64,000 nt of DNA from Streptomyces aurantiacus (GTDB lineage Bacteria; Actinomycetota; Actinomycetes; Streptomycetales; Streptomycetaceae): positions 62,001-126,000 of the forward strand of contig NZ_CP114283.1 of NCBI RefSeq assembly GCF_027107535.1. The letters run 5' to 3'. How positions within the stretch are numbered: position 1 is the stretch's first letter; each line of letters begins with the position of its first letter. Positions 42,618 through 51,952 of this stretch are shown here, one piece after another. Under the pieces are notes generated by a model. The model was given only the letters and a program-made list of their open reading frames with translations. It was not told the origin of the DNA and searched no databases. The position numbers and the translations under genes were made by a program.

Positions 42618-44690
42618 GTGCGCAACCTGCTGCCGTTGATCGGTCCGACCGGCTCACACCCGGGCGGCCGATCCGAGATGACCTGTCGGTTCCGCTGTGG
42701 TGACGCCTGCTTCCACCCGGCGCCCAACACCAGCGCCAACGAATACGTCGGCGACGTCATCGCCGGAGCGCTCAGCCGCCGTTCCATGATGCGGGCCGCG
42801 GCCGCCGTGACCGTGACCGCGGCCGCCGGAGGGGCGGTCGTCGGCGCCGGTGCGACGCCCGCCGCCGCACAGTCGGCCGAGGGCGCTCCCGCCGCGTTCA
42901 CGAAGGACAAGGCGGCCCGCGGCCTGCGCTTCACCGCCGTCGCGCCGAACACCGCCGACGCCGTGACCGTCCCCGAGGGCTACGCCCAGAACGTGGTCGT
43001 CCGCTGGGGCGAGCCCATCCTGCGCGGCGCCCCGGCCTTCGACCCGGACAAGCAGACCGCGAAGGCGCAGGCGGGCCAGTTCGGCTACAACTGCGACTTC
43101 CTCGCCCTGCTCCCGCTGCCGGGCGAGCGCGGCCGCCAGGTGCTCGTGGCGAACCACGAGTACACGGACGAGATCCTGATGTTCAGGGGATACGACGCCG
43201 CCAACCCGACCCGCGAGCAGGTGGAGATCGCCTGGGCCGCCCACGGTCTGGGCGTCGTCGTGGTCGAGGAGGACCGCAGGAGCGGCAAGCTCACCGTCGT
43301 CCCCCGCCACCACCTCAACCGCCGCGTCACCGCGACCACCGAGTTCAGGGTGACCGGCCCGGCGGCCGGCTCCGCCCTCCTTCGGACCTCGGCCGACCCG
43401 ACCGGCAAGAAGGTCCTCGGCACGCTCAACAACTGTGCCGGCGGCGAGACCCCGTGGGGCACCACGCTGCACGGCGAGGAGAACTTCAACCAGTACTTCG
43501 CCAACGCGAGCCGGCCGACGGACGCCCGCTACGGCATCGGCACCGGGGCCAGCGAGCGCAAGTGGGAGCGTTTCGACAAGCGCTTCGACGTCGCCCAGGA
43601 GCCGAACGAGGTGCACCGCTTCGGCTACATCGTCGAGCTGGACCCGTACGACCCCACCTCGACGCCCCGCAAGCGCACCGCGCTCGGCCGGTTCAAGCAC
43701 GAGGGCGCGACCATCCGCCTCACGGACGACGGCCGCCCGGTCGCCTACTCCGGTGACGACGAGCGCTTCGACTACATGTACAAGTTCGTCGGCAGCAAGC
43801 GGATGCGCCACGGCAACAGCCGGTCCGCTCGCGAGCACAACATGACCCTCCTCGACGAGGGCACCCTCTACGTCGCCAAGCTCACCGGCGACTCCCCGGC
43901 CATCGAGATCGACGGCACCGGCAAGCTCCCGGCGGACGGCGAGTTCGACGGCAGCGGTACGTGGATCCCGCTGGCCACGGCCACCGCGAAGGGCGCCGTC
44001 TCGCACGTCCCGGGCATGACCGCCGAGGAGGTGTACGTCTTCACGCGGCTCGCCGGTGACAAGGTGGGTGCCACGAAGATGGACCGCCCCGAGGACATCC
44101 AGCCCTCCCCGCACACCGGCAAGGTGTACGTCGCCCTGACGAACAACACCAACCGCGGTGTCGGCTCGAACGCCAAGGCGGACGAGGCCAACCCGCGCAA
44201 CGCCAACAAGCACGGGCACGTCCTGGAGCTCACCGAGCGCCGCAACCGTGCCGACGCCACCAGTTTCGCCTGGTCGCTGTTCCTCGTCGCGGGCGACCCG
44301 AAGGACCCGGCCACGTACTTCGCGGGCTTCCCGAAGGACAGGGTCAGCCAGATCTCCTGCCCGGACAACGTGGCCTTCGACCCGCACGGCAACCTGTGGA
44401 TCTCCACCGACGGTGCCCAGCTCGGCTCCCACGACGGCCTGTTCGGCGTGGCGACCAAGGGCGACCGGCGCGGTGAGCTGAAGCAGTTCCTGACCGTGCC
44501 GAAGGGCGCCGAGACCTGCGGCCCCATCGTGCAGGACCGCCGTGTCCTCGTGGCGGTGCAGCACCCGGGTGAGATCAGCGGCGCGACCGTCGAGAAGCCC
44601 GCGAGTGTCTGGCCCGACGGGCCCGGCAAGATCGTCCGCCCGTCGGTGGTGGCGGTCTGGCGCAAGGACGGCTGCGACATCGGCGTCTGA
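42618..44690 (+). CDS. phoX: PhoX-type secreted phosphatase (DUF839)
   Basis: A 690-residue protein with a GTG start behind GGAGGGAAC. The N-terminus is unusually long (about 55 residues) before the Tat-type segment SRRSMMRAAAAVTVTAA. Mature DUF839/PhoX signatures are NHEYTDE, LGTLNNCAGGETPWGTTLHGEENFNQYF, and MDRPEDIQPSPHTGKVYVALTNN. PhoX enzymes are Ca/Fe-dependent alkaline phosphatases releasing phosphate from organic esters. An upstream PHO box supports phosphate control. It lies 237 bp from the divergent VWA gene. Confidence 0.9.
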   Translation: MRNLLPLIGPTGSHPGGRSEMTCRFRCGDACFHPAPNTSANEYVGDVIAGALSRRSMMRAAAAVTVTAAAGGAVVGAGATPAAAQSAEGAPAAFTKDKAARGLRFTAVAPNTADAVTVPEGYAQNVVVRWGEPILRGAPAFDPDKQTAKAQAGQFGYNCDFLALLPLPGERGRQVLVANHEYTDEILMFRGYDAANPTREQVEIAWAAHGLGVVVVEEDRRSGKLTVVPRHHLNRRVTATTEFRVTGPAAGSALLRTSADPTGKKVLGTLNNCAGGETPWGTTLHGEENFNQYFANASRPTDARYGIGTGASERKWERFDKRFDVAQEPNEVHRFGYIVELDPYDPTSTPRKRTALGRFKHEGATIRLTDDGRPVAYSGDDERFDYMYKFVGSKRMRHGNSRSAREHNMTLLDEGTLYVAKLTGDSPAIEIDGTGKLPADGEFDGSGTWIPLATATAKGAVSHVPGMTAEEVYVFTRLAGDKVGATKMDRPEDIQPSPHTGKVYVALTNNTNRGVGSNAKADEANPRNANKHGHVLELTERRNRADATSFAWSLFLVAGDPKDPATYFAGFPKDRVSQISCPDNVAFDPHGNLWISTDGAQLGSHDGLFGVATKGDRRGELKQFLTVPKGAETCGPIVQDRRVLVAVQHPGEISGATVEKPASVWPDGPGKIVRPSVVAVWRKDGCDIGV

Positions 44691-44743
44691 GACGTCCGCC
44701 AACGCCACAGACGCGGCGGGCGATCAGGCGTACGCACGGTGCT

Positions 44744-44770
44744 GGGGCGCCCTACTTGGAGGGGCGCCCC
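44744..44770 (+). terminator. Terminator of the PhoX-type gene
   Basis: A 9-bp stem GGGGCGCCC/GGGCGCCCC (44744-44752 and 44762-44770) has a 9-nt loop and sits about 50 bp after the stop. Confidence 0.7.
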
Positions 44771-44837
44771 ATGCCGTTGCCGGGCCGTGTTCTGTCTTCA
44801 GCTCTGTCTTCAACGGCGCCGGCAACCGCCTGTTTGT

Positions 44838-44894
44838 CAGGGGCGCGGGGAACCGCGCGCCCAGCCCCCACCCACCCGCACACGACTCACGAGC
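44838..44894 (+). repeat. Dispersed intergenic repeat, copy A
   Basis: CAGGGGCGCGGGGAACCGCG is followed by CGCCCAGCCCCCACCCACC and a CGAC/CACGAGC tail. A closely similar 57-bp copy is at 54510-54566, and an inverted partial copy is at 60687-60717. It is a recurrent intergenic repeat in Streptomyces genomes, probably transcribed into a hairpin. Confidence 0.8.
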
Positions 44895-44931
44895 TGACGG
44901 CGGTCTCCCACAAGCCGGCGGCAGCCACCCG

Positions 44932-45855
44932 TCACACACCCACCCGATCCAGCCACTCCCGGTACCCCGGCGCCTCCCGGGCGACCTCCGCGTACGCCTC
45001 CCACAGCTCGGGATAGACGCAGTCCAGCTCCCCCTCCGTACGCGCCGCGAGCAGCAGCCGCACGCCCAGCGGGTCCCCCTGGATCCGCCGCACCGCCATC
45101 TCGGGGCGGGGCTGGCACGTCGGCTGGCACACGGTGACGACCTCGCCGGTGGCGACCAGGGACGCGGCCGTGTGGTAATCCCCGTGCAGCACCCGGGGGC
45201 TGAGGCCCGCCGTCCGCAGCATGCGGTGCACGGCGTCCCACTCGCCGTCGACCGACGGATCGATCATCCACCGGTCCTCGGCCAGGTCGGAGAGCTGGAC
45301 CTCCGGGCGTCCGGCCGCCGGATGGTCGGCCGGCAGCGAGACGAACTGCGGCTCGCGTTCGATGAGGACGCGCAACGCCAGCCCGTCCGGCACGCGCAGC
45401 GGACTGCCCTCCACCTCGTGCACGAAGGCCACGTCGAGCCGTCCGTCGGCGAGCATGCGCAGCAGGGCGTTCGGCGAGACGTCCATCTGGAGGACCGGCT
45501 CCCGCTGCCGTGCGCGCAGCCGGCGCAGCCAGCCCGCGAGGGCGCGGCTCGCGGTGGAGCCGATACGGAGCTGGGGCCCGTCGGCGTCGGTGGCGGCGGC
45601 CCGCGCCTCCGCCACCAGGGCGCGCATTTCGGCCACGAGCGGGCGGGCGCGGCCGAGGACGACGAGACCGAGCGGGGTCGGCCGGCAGCCGGTGCGTTCG
45701 CGGAGGAAGAGGGGGCCGCCGAGCTCCTGCTCGATGCGTTTGAGCTGGGTGCTCAACGAGGGCTGGGCCACACCGAGCTGGCGGGCGGCCCGGTGCAGGC
45801 TGCCGGTGTCGGCTATGGCGCACAGTGCGCGGAGGTGCCTCACCTCGAGGTCCAT
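44932..45855 (-). CDS. LysR-family regulator, divergent from snapalysin gene
   Basis: A 307-residue LTTR. The HTH (about 1-62) reads LRALCAIADTGSLHRAARQLGVAQPSLSTQLKRIEQELGGPLF. The effector domain (about 90-300) follows. Genes of this type flank the snapalysin gene in Streptomyces and activate it, so the product is very likely the SnpR-like activator. The 186-bp divergent gap holds a 7-bp inverted repeat. Confidence 0.9.
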   Translation of the reverse strand: MDLEVRHLRALCAIADTGSLHRAARQLGVAQPSLSTQLKRIEQELGGPLFLRERTGCRPTPLGLVVLGRARPLVAEMRALVAEARAAATDADGPQLRIGSTASRALAGWLRRLRARQREPVLQMDVSPNALLRMLADGRLDVAFVHEVEGSPLRVPDGLALRVLIEREPQFVSLPADHPAAGRPEVQLSDLAEDRWMIDPSVDGEWDAVHRMLRTAGLSPRVLHGDYHTAASLVATGEVVTVCQPTCQPRPEMAVRRIQGDPLGVRLLLAARTEGELDCVYPELWEAYAEVAREAPGYREWLDRVGV

Positions 45856-45942
45856 GCCGTCGGAGCCTAAGGCGGAAGTACAGCTTTCACCAGACGCACA
45901 AACCTCATCCAAAAGAGGCGAGTTGGGCGATCGGTTCCGGGC

Positions 45943-45961
45943 CGATAGGGGTGTCCTATCG
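45943..45961. promoter_or_regulatory. Putative LysR operator between lysR and snpA
   Basis: CGATAGG-N5-CCTATCG (45943-45961) is a perfect 7-bp inverted repeat centred 90 bp upstream of the snapalysin ATG. It fits the LTTR-type T-N11-A geometry and probably binds the divergent LysR product. Confidence 0.6.
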
Positions 45962-46041
45962 CCAGTTGGCATCATCACAGCCGCCTCACAGGCGCCGACA
46001 CTCACCGGTGACGACTTCACCCCCCACTCAAGGAGTCATCG

Positions 46042-46698
46042 ATGCGACTGTCCACTCCCATGCTCTCGCTCGCGGTGGGCCTCGGCCTCACCGGGGCCGC
46101 GCTCGGCAGCGTCCCGGCCGTGGCGGCCCCGGCGCCGGACCCGGTGTCCGCCGCTGCCGCAGCGGGCTACAACGGCTCCGGTGAAGAGGCCAGAGCCAAC
46201 CGGGCCTTCTTCGACGCCGTGCTGGAGTCCGTGGCCGAGAAGCGGGCCGCGAACCCGGCGGCGGCCGCCGTCACCGTCGTCTACAACGCCTCGGCCGCGC
46301 CGTCCTTCAGCGCCCAGATAGCCCGCAGTACGCAGATCTGGAACAGCTCCGTCTCGAACGTCAAGCTCCAGGCCGGCTCCCGCGCCGACTTCACGTACCG
46401 CGAGGGGAACGACTCGCGCGGTTCGTACGCCTCGACGGACGGGCACGGGCGCGGCTACATATTCCTCGACTACGCGCAGAACCAGCGGTACGACTCCACG
46501 CGCGTGACCGCTCACGAGACCGGCCACGTGCTCGGTCTGCCCGACCACTACTCCGGGCCGTGCAGCGAGCTGATGTCGGGCGGCGGGCCGGGTACGTCCT
46601 GCCGGAACGCGAACCCCAACGCGCAGGAGCGGGCGCGCGTGAACCAGCTGTGGGCCAACGGGCTCGCGAAGGCGCTGGCGAAGGTGAACCAGGACTGA
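46042..46698 (+). CDS. snpA: Snapalysin (M7 secreted neutral metalloprotease)
   Basis: A 218-residue prepro-enzyme. A signal peptide (about 1-29) and a short propeptide precede the catalytic domain (about 75-218), which begins [21 protein letters not shown]. The zinc site is [12 protein letters not shown], the HExxHxxGxxD form characteristic of M7. The mature end has two Cys ([18 protein letters not shown]). It hydrolyses milk-type proteins outside the cell. It is controlled by the divergent LysR regulator and ends in a strong hairpin. Confidence 0.95.
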   Translation: MRLSTPMLSLAVGLGLTGAALGSVPAVAAPAPDPVSAAAAAGYNGSGEEARANRAFFDAVLESVAEKRAANPAAAAVTVVYNASAAPSFSAQIARSTQIWNSSVSNVKLQAGSRADFTYREGNDSRGSYASTDGHGRGYIFLDYAQNQRYDSTRVTAHETGHVLGLPDHYSGPCSELMSGGGPGTSCRNANPNAQERARVNQLWANGLAKALAKVNQD

Positions 46699-46752
46699 TC
46701 CACCACCGGGACCGTCGGGTCCCCCTCCGGATGTACCACCCCACCCCCCACT

Positions 46753-46791
46753 GACGTGGGCCGTCCCTCCTGCACAGGGGCGGCCCACGTC
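46753..46791. terminator. Terminator after snapalysin
   Basis: GACGTGGGCCG (46753-46763) pairs with CGGCCCACGTC (46781-46791). The inner bases add four more pairs, giving a 15-bp stem with a 9-nt loop between convergent genes. Confidence 0.88.
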
Positions 46792-46794
46792 GCG

Positions 46795-47898
46795 TCAGGG
46801 GTTCTTGTGGAGGGTCAGGTCCACGACGAGTGCCCGGTGGTCGGTGTCCCCGAGGTCCAGGAACCGGGTCCTGGTGGCCGAGAAGCTCCGGGACACGAGG
46901 ACGTGGTCGATCTGGGTGCCGAAGGCCGGGGCCGTCAGGGCGGGCCAGCTCGGAGTGCGGGTGTCGCCGGTGAGGCGGGCGCCGTCCATGAAGCCGGTGT
47001 CCAGGATGCGGCGGAAGGCCGCGTGGTCCTGGGAGGCGTTGAAGTCGCCGGCGACGATGGTCGGGCGGGCGACGTTCGCGGCGGCGTAGTCGCGGAGGCC
47101 GGACAGCTCCTTGCGCCAGGTGCCCAGGTGGGACGGGAGCGGCGGCATGGGGTGGGCCAGCTGGAGACGGATCGCGTGGCCCTTCACGTCGGCGGTGGCG
47201 CCGGGCATGCCCAAGGTGGCGGGGATGCCCTTCGCCGGTGTGAGGGGGTGACGGCTGAGGATGACGGACCCGTCGGATCCGGTGCCCTCGACCGCCTGCC
47301 GGTAGGGATAGAGCCCCTTACCCTTCCCGTTCCCCTCGGCCTTGCTGCTCTTGCTGCTCTTGCCGAAGGCCTGCTCCAGCTTCTCCTCGCAGGTGCGCTC
47401 GCACTCCTGGACGAAGACAAGATCGGGCCGCTGTTTCCCGACCGCCTCGATCAGGGCGTCCGTCGCCCGGCCGAACTCGACGTTCGAGGTGAGGACGCGG
47501 ATCTCGGCGGCCGGTACGCCCCCGGGCTCCATCGTCTTTCCGTACGGCTCGATGTACCAGGCGATCACGGCGAGGGCGGCCACACCCCAGACGAGTCCGA
47601 TGCGCCAGCGGGAGAGTGCGGCGAAGACGAGGGCGACCGCGGTGGGGGCGAGGAGCCAGGGCAGGAACGCGAGCAGTTGCGGTACGGGGGTGACGGCGTC
47701 GGTGTCGGCGATGCGGCAGCCCATGACGACGCTCACGCAGAGCAGCAGCAGCGCGGCGAACCACGCGCCCGCCCGTGTGCCGCCGTGCCGCGACACCGGA
47801 ATGTCCTCGTCCTCGGTCCACTGGCCCGCCTCGGCCGTCGCACTGCGCACGCCCACCCCTCCCACCCCGTCAGTCCCTCCCACCCCGTCCATCTGCAT
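46795..47898 (-). CDS. Membrane-anchored endonuclease/exonuclease/phosphatase (EEP) family protein
   Basis: A 367-residue protein. ATG 47898 has GGGAGG and is chosen over an earlier start at 47964. A cytosolic head (about 1-45) and three membrane segments (about 45-125) are followed by the EEP domain (about 130-367): LTSNVEFG, FVQECERTCEEKLEQA, GDFNASQDHAAFRRIL, and QIDHVLVS...DTDHRALVVDL. The catalytic Asp, His and Asn are present. The substrate could be a phospholipid, nucleic acid or inositol phosphate. Confidence 0.88.
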   Translation of the reverse strand: MQMDGVGGTDGVGGVGVRSATAEAGQWTEDEDIPVSRHGGTRAGAWFAALLLLCVSVVMGCRIADTDAVTPVPQLLAFLPWLLAPTAVALVFAALSRWRIGLVWGVAALAVIAWYIEPYGKTMEPGGVPAAEIRVLTSNVEFGRATDALIEAVGKQRPDLVFVQECERTCEEKLEQAFGKSSKSSKAEGNGKGKGLYPYRQAVEGTGSDGSVILSRHPLTPAKGIPATLGMPGATADVKGHAIRLQLAHPMPPLPSHLGTWRKELSGLRDYAAANVARPTIVAGDFNASQDHAAFRRILDTGFMDGARLTGDTRTPSWPALTAPAFGTQIDHVLVSRSFSATRTRFLDLGDTDHRALVVDLTLHKNP

Positions 47899-47988
47899 GG
47901 ATCCTCCCTCAAAGACGGAGGGAGCGTGACAAGGGTTGCGCGAGAGGGCCCCGTCAGGGGTCACGGAGCGCCCCCGGCGCCCCTCCCG

Positions 47989-48765
47989 TCAGAGCCGGGC
48001 CAGCAGCCCTGCCAGGGCCTCGTTGAACTCCTCCGGCTGTTCCAGGTTCGGCATGTGCGCGGCGTTGCGGACGACGTGGAGGACCGAGTCCGGAACGGCC
48101 TCGTGCATGGCCTGCGCGTCCGCCACGGGGGTGTACTCGTCGTCCTCGCCCACCACCACCAGCGTGGGGACCGTGACCCGGGTCAGGAGCTCGCGGTAGT
48201 CGGGACGCTCCGCGCGCCCCCGCAGGGCGGCCGCGGCCCCCTCGACGGGCGTTCCCGTCATCATGCGGCGGACGTGGGCGGCCACCTCCGGGCGGGCGTA
48301 CGGGGCGACCATCTTGTGGAGGACCTCGTCGGCGTACCCGTCCATCCCCTCGCGGAGCAGACGGTCCGCCGTCGCGTTGCGGGACACCTTTCCGGCCGGT
48401 GTCTCGGCGGCCGGAAAGGTGTCCGCCAGGACCAGGGCCCGCACCCGCTCCGGGAACAGGCGGTAGCACTCCATGGCGATCTGGCCGCCCATCGAGAGGC
48501 CTGCCAGGGCGAACTCGGGTACTCGGAGGTCGTCGAGGAGTGCCGCGACGTCCTCGGCGAAGACGGAGAGCGGTGTGATCCCGGGGACCACGGGGGACGC
48601 GCCGTAGCCGCGGAGGTCCGGGGCGATCACCCGGCGGGCCGGGGAGAAGGCCGCCACCTGGGGAGCCCACATCGTGCGGTCGAAGGGATGGCCGTGGATC
48701 AGGACAAGGGGCACAGCTGTGGTGGCTTGCACGCCTTTGTCCTCGTATGCGAGGAAGGGAGCCAT
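47989..48765 (-). CDS. Alpha/beta hydrolase
   Basis: A 258-residue hydrolase from ATG 48765. The nucleophile elbow is GLSMGGQIA, the oxyanion region is LIHGHPFDRTMW, and the acid and His of the triad fit GEDDEYTP and NAAHMPNLEQP. The family covers esterases, epoxide hydrolases and lactonases; the substrate is not shown. It is divergent from a MocR regulator gene across 77 bp with a shared operator and is likely its target. Confidence 0.88.
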   Translation of the reverse strand: MAPFLAYEDKGVQATTAVPLVLIHGHPFDRTMWAPQVAAFSPARRVIAPDLRGYGASPVVPGITPLSVFAEDVAALLDDLRVPEFALAGLSMGGQIAMECYRLFPERVRALVLADTFPAAETPAGKVSRNATADRLLREGMDGYADEVLHKMVAPYARPEVAAHVRRMMTGTPVEGAAAALRGRAERPDYRELLTRVTVPTLVVVGEDDEYTPVADAQAMHEAVPDSVLHVVRNAAHMPNLEQPEEFNEALAGLLARL

Positions 48766-48792
48766 GAAACGGACCCTAGATCGAGGCAACTC

Positions 48793-48826
48793 CTCGGTGC
48801 AATAGGATCTTTGCTCTCGGTGCAAT
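48793..48826. promoter_or_regulatory. Two-copy direct-repeat operator overlapping a -10 box
   Basis: CTCGGTGCAAT occurs exactly twice (48793-48803 and 48816-48826), 23 bp apart, about two helical turns on one face. TAGGAT (48803-48808) between them is a perfect -10 hexamer directed to the MocR gene. This is a classic MocR autoregulation layout. Confidence 0.75.
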
Positions 48827-48842
48827 CCAGGGAGGGGTGGGC

Positions 48843-50165
48843 GTGGAGGACTACCGGCGTATCGCCGACCGGCTGGCCGAGGAGATCTACTCGGGGCGGC
48901 TGAAGGCCGGCGAACGGCTGCCGCCGCAGCGGGTGTTCGCCCGGCGGCGGCGCATCGCGGGATCCACGGCCGGACGCGTGTACGGGGAGCTGGTGCGGCG
49001 CGGACTCGTCGTCGGCGAGGTCGGGCGGGGCACCTTCGTGCGCGCCGCGCCGGTGCCGTCCGGCCGGGCCCTCGCCGAAGCCACGAGCGAGGCGGCCGTC
49101 AACCTGGAGCTCAACTACCCGTCCGTGGAAGGCCAGTCGGAGCTGCTGGCGGGCGGACTCGCGCCGCTGTTGCGGACCGACGTGCTGAGCGAGGCCACCC
49201 GTACCGTCCCCGCCACCGGGACCGCCCCCGCACGGGAGGCCGTCGCCGGACTGCTGGCCGGGTCGGGGTGGCGGCCCCGCCCGGAACAGCTCCTCTTCGC
49301 CGGGAACGCGCGACAGGCCATCGCGGGCGTCCTCGCCTCGCTGGTACGGCCCGGCGGGCGGGTCGGCGTCGAGGCGCTGACGTATCCGCTGGTCAAGGAG
49401 ATCGCGGCGCGGATCGGATGCCCGCTCGTCCCCCTCGCCACGGACGAGGAGGGGCTGCGGCCCGACGCCGTCGTCGCCGCCCACCGCGCCGCGCCGCTCT
49501 CCGCCCTGTACGTCCAGCCGACGCTGCACAATCCCACCTCGGTGACGGCCGGTGACGCACGCAAGCGTGAACTTGCCAATGTCGTGCGGGAGTTGGACCT
49601 GCCCGTGGTGGAGGACCGCATCTGGTCCTTCCTCCACGCGGAGGGCGTGCCGTTCGCCGCCTACGCTCCCGAGCGCGTCCACGTCGTCGACGGCCTGTCG
49701 AAGCGTGTCGCGCCCGGACTGACCGTCGGCTTCCTCGTCGTGCCCGAGGAACGGGTCGACGCGGTGGCGGGGGCGCTGCGGTCGGGAGGCTGGACGGCGG
49801 GGCGGTTCGCGCTGGAGGCGGGCACGCGGTGGATCCGGGACGGGACGGTCGAGACGCTCGTCGGGCAGAAGCGGGCGGACGCGGCCCGGCGGCAGCGGAT
49901 CGTCGCGGAACTGCTCGGCGGATTCGCGGTGCGGGCCGATCCGTACGCGTACTACGCCTGGTGGGAGCTGCCCGCGCCCTGGCGCGCGGACACCTTCACG
50001 GCGGCCGCCGCCGCGCGTGGCATCGCGGTCACTCCCGGGCCCGCCTTCGCCGTGGGGCCGCAGGGCGCGCCGGACGCCGTCAGGCTCGGGCTCGCGTCGG
50101 TTCCGGTGCCGGTGCTGGGGCAGGCGCTGCGGACGCTGCGCGACGTCGCGCGCGGTGGTCGGTGA
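48843..50165 (+). CDS. MocR-type regulator (GntR HTH fused to PLP aminotransferase fold)
   Basis: A 440-residue fusion. GTG 48843 is favoured because GGGAGG is about 7 bp away; 48837 is too near. The GntR HTH (about 1-72) reads RIADRLAEEIYSGRLKAGERLPPQRVFA. The aminotransferase-fold domain (about 95-440) has the probable PLP lysine in VDGLSKRVAPGLTVGF. It senses a metabolite through PLP and probably regulates itself and the divergent hydrolase through the direct repeats. Its 3' end overlaps the convergent neighbour by 86 bp. Confidence 0.92.
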   Translation: MEDYRRIADRLAEEIYSGRLKAGERLPPQRVFARRRRIAGSTAGRVYGELVRRGLVVGEVGRGTFVRAAPVPSGRALAEATSEAAVNLELNYPSVEGQSELLAGGLAPLLRTDVLSEATRTVPATGTAPAREAVAGLLAGSGWRPRPEQLLFAGNARQAIAGVLASLVRPGGRVGVEALTYPLVKEIAARIGCPLVPLATDEEGLRPDAVVAAHRAAPLSALYVQPTLHNPTSVTAGDARKRELANVVRELDLPVVEDRIWSFLHAEGVPFAAYAPERVHVVDGLSKRVAPGLTVGFLVVPEERVDAVAGALRSGGWTAGRFALEAGTRWIRDGTVETLVGQKRADAARRQRIVAELLGGFAVRADPYAYYAWWELPAPWRADTFTAAAAARGIAVTPGPAFAVGPQGAPDAVRLGLASVPVPVLGQALRTLRDVARGGR

Positions 50166-50967
50166 GCCAGGTCGCCAGGGCCACCGTGAGCCCGAGGGCG
50201 AGGATGAACCAGGTGGCCGTGCGCAGGGTCGAGGTGAGGGCGTCGTAGACCGCGCCCACCGCCGCCCGGGAGACGTGCGGGGGCAGGCCGGCGAGGGTCA
50301 GGGCCCGTCCGGCGACCGTGGCGAGGGCCAGCAGGGCGGCGCCCAGGGCCAGGCCGAGTGCCGTGGCCGTGACGGCGCGGCGTCTGCGTACCGCCAGGAG
50401 GATGCCGCCGGCGGCCAGGGCGACGGCCGTGAGAGGAAGCCAGAAACCCGCGACCTCCAGCATGTGGAACCCCTTTCGCAGGGAGCTCAGCTCCTGGGCC
50501 CGAAGGACCGTGACCTCGGTGTGCTCGACGGGGATGCGGTTCGCCAACGGCACGCGGTCGTCGGCGAGTTGCGCCTTGAGCCGGGCCGTGACCGGCGCCA
50601 GGTCGAGGGTCACGGCACCCTCGCTGTCGCTGCGCAGGGCCCGCAGGACGGCGTCGTGGGCGGCCCGGTTCGCCGTGTTCCAGGCCGCGCGGAAGGCCTC
50701 CGTACCCGTGAAGGACCGCACCGCCCTGCGCACGTACGCGCGGACCTCGCCCTCCAGCGGCCCGACCACCTCGACCTCGCTCATGATCCCGTCGGTGACC
50801 GTGTCGGCGATCGCGCCCTGCACGTCGGGTCCGGCGGCGAGCGGCGCCATCGTCTCGACGTACCGCCCGGTGTCGCCGATCTCGTACTTCGCCCACGCCG
50901 AGAGGCCGCCCAGCGGCACGAGGACGCAGGCGAGCACGATCAGCACCGCCGAGAGGACTTTCCGCAC
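50080..50967 (-). CDS. Membrane protein with large extracytoplasmic loop
   Basis: A 295-residue protein with one N-terminal membrane helix (about 5-25) and three near the C-terminus (about 170-275). Between them is an extracellular loop of about 145 residues rich in Arg/Glu/Ala. The tail is Pro/Ala/Arg-rich. No enzymatic motif or family was recognised. Its last 86 bp overlap the 3' end of the MocR gene on the other strand, which may affect both transcripts. Confidence 0.7.
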   Translation of the reverse strand: MRKVLSAVLIVLACVLVPLGGLSAWAKYEIGDTGRYVETMAPLAAGPDVQGAIADTVTDGIMSEVEVVGPLEGEVRAYVRRAVRSFTGTEAFRAAWNTANRAAHDAVLRALRSDSEGAVTLDLAPVTARLKAQLADDRVPLANRIPVEHTEVTVLRAQELSSLRKGFHMLEVAGFWLPLTAVALAAGGILLAVRRRRAVTATALGLALGAALLALATVAGRALTLAGLPPHVSRAAVGAVYDALTSTLRTATWFILALGLTVALATWLTDHRARRRAASAAPAPAPAPEPTRARA

Positions 50968-50980
50968 CCCTCAAGGAAGA

Positions 50981-51020
50981 ACCCCGGCCGTGCCCCACGC
51001 CATCGGGGCACGGCCGGGGT
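50981..51020 (-). terminator. 16-bp perfect terminator after the ABC permease
   Basis: Arms 50981-50996 and 51005-51020 form a perfect 16-bp stem with an 8-nt loop, 72 bp beyond the permease stop. Confidence 0.9.
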
Positions 51021-51091
51021 GACTGCATCCGGACGCGGATTGCGTTCTTTCGGGGGACCCGCGGGCCTTCGGCCGCTCGGGCCCCGCCGGG

Positions 51092-51952
51092 TCACTTGCG
51101 GTTGTAGAGCCTCATCGTGACCGGGCCGAAGACGGCGATCAGCACCGCGGCCCAGCCCAGCGACCACGCGATCTCGGTGGTCGGCGAGGAGCCGTCCATC
51201 AGGCCGCGCACCGCCGAGGCGAGGTGCGTGACCGGGTTGTTGTTGACGAAGGCCTGCAGCCAGCCGGGCATCGTCTCGGGGCGGACGAAGATGTCGCTGA
51301 GGAAGGTCAGCGGGAACAGGATCATCATGCTCACGCCCATCACGGACTTCTCCGTGCGCAGCAGCAGGCCGAACATCGTCCACACCCAGGAGAAGGCGAA
51401 GGAGAAGACGATCAGGAGGAGGACGCCGCCCACCACGCCCCGGACACCGCCGTCCGGGCGGAAGCCCATGATCAGCCCGACCGCCAGCATCACGACGGAC
51501 GCGATCGTGTAGCGCAGGGCGTCCCCGAGCAGATAACCGACGAGCGTCGACGGACGCCAGATGGGCAGTGAGCGGAAGCGGTCGAAGACACCCTTCTCGA
51601 TGTCGATGTTGACCGCGAGACCCGTATACATCGTGATCATGGTGACGGACATGACGAGGATGCCGGGCAGCAGGTACTGGATGTACTCCCGCGGGGAACC
51701 GGCGAGCGCGCCCCCGAACAGGTACGTGTACATCAGCACCAGCATGATCGGGAACGCGGTCACGTCGAAGAGCTGCTCGGGGACGTGCTTGATCTTCAGC
51801 ATCGCCCGCCAGCCGAAGGTGAGGGACGTCTGCAGCGCGTTGGGGCGCGGTGGCCGCTCGCCGGAGACGAGGACCTCGGCCAGGCTCTCGGCGCGGACCG
51901 GCGCGAGGTCCGCGGCGTCCGCGGTGGGGGTGGACTTGGTCGCGGTGCTCAT
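51092..51952 (-). CDS. ABC-2 type exporter permease (DrrB-like)
   Basis: A 286-residue inner-membrane permease with about six segments. Conserved ABC2 text: [40 protein letters not shown], and [38 protein letters not shown]. Its ATG overlaps the stop of the ATPase gene (ATGA), so they form one operon and one exporter. Related DrrAB pairs export anthracyclines or other hydrophobic compounds. No biosynthetic cluster is nearby, so a general efflux role is more likely. Confidence 0.92.
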   Translation of the reverse strand: MSTATKSTPTADAADLAPVRAESLAEVLVSGERPPRPNALQTSLTFGWRAMLKIKHVPEQLFDVTAFPIMLVLMYTYLFGGALAGSPREYIQYLLPGILVMSVTMITMYTGLAVNIDIEKGVFDRFRSLPIWRPSTLVGYLLGDALRYTIASVVMLAVGLIMGFRPDGGVRGVVGGVLLLIVFSFAFSWVWTMFGLLLRTEKSVMGVSMMILFPLTFLSDIFVRPETMPGWLQAFVNNNPVTHLASAVRGLMDGSSPTTEIAWSLGWAAVLIAVFGPVTMRLYNRK

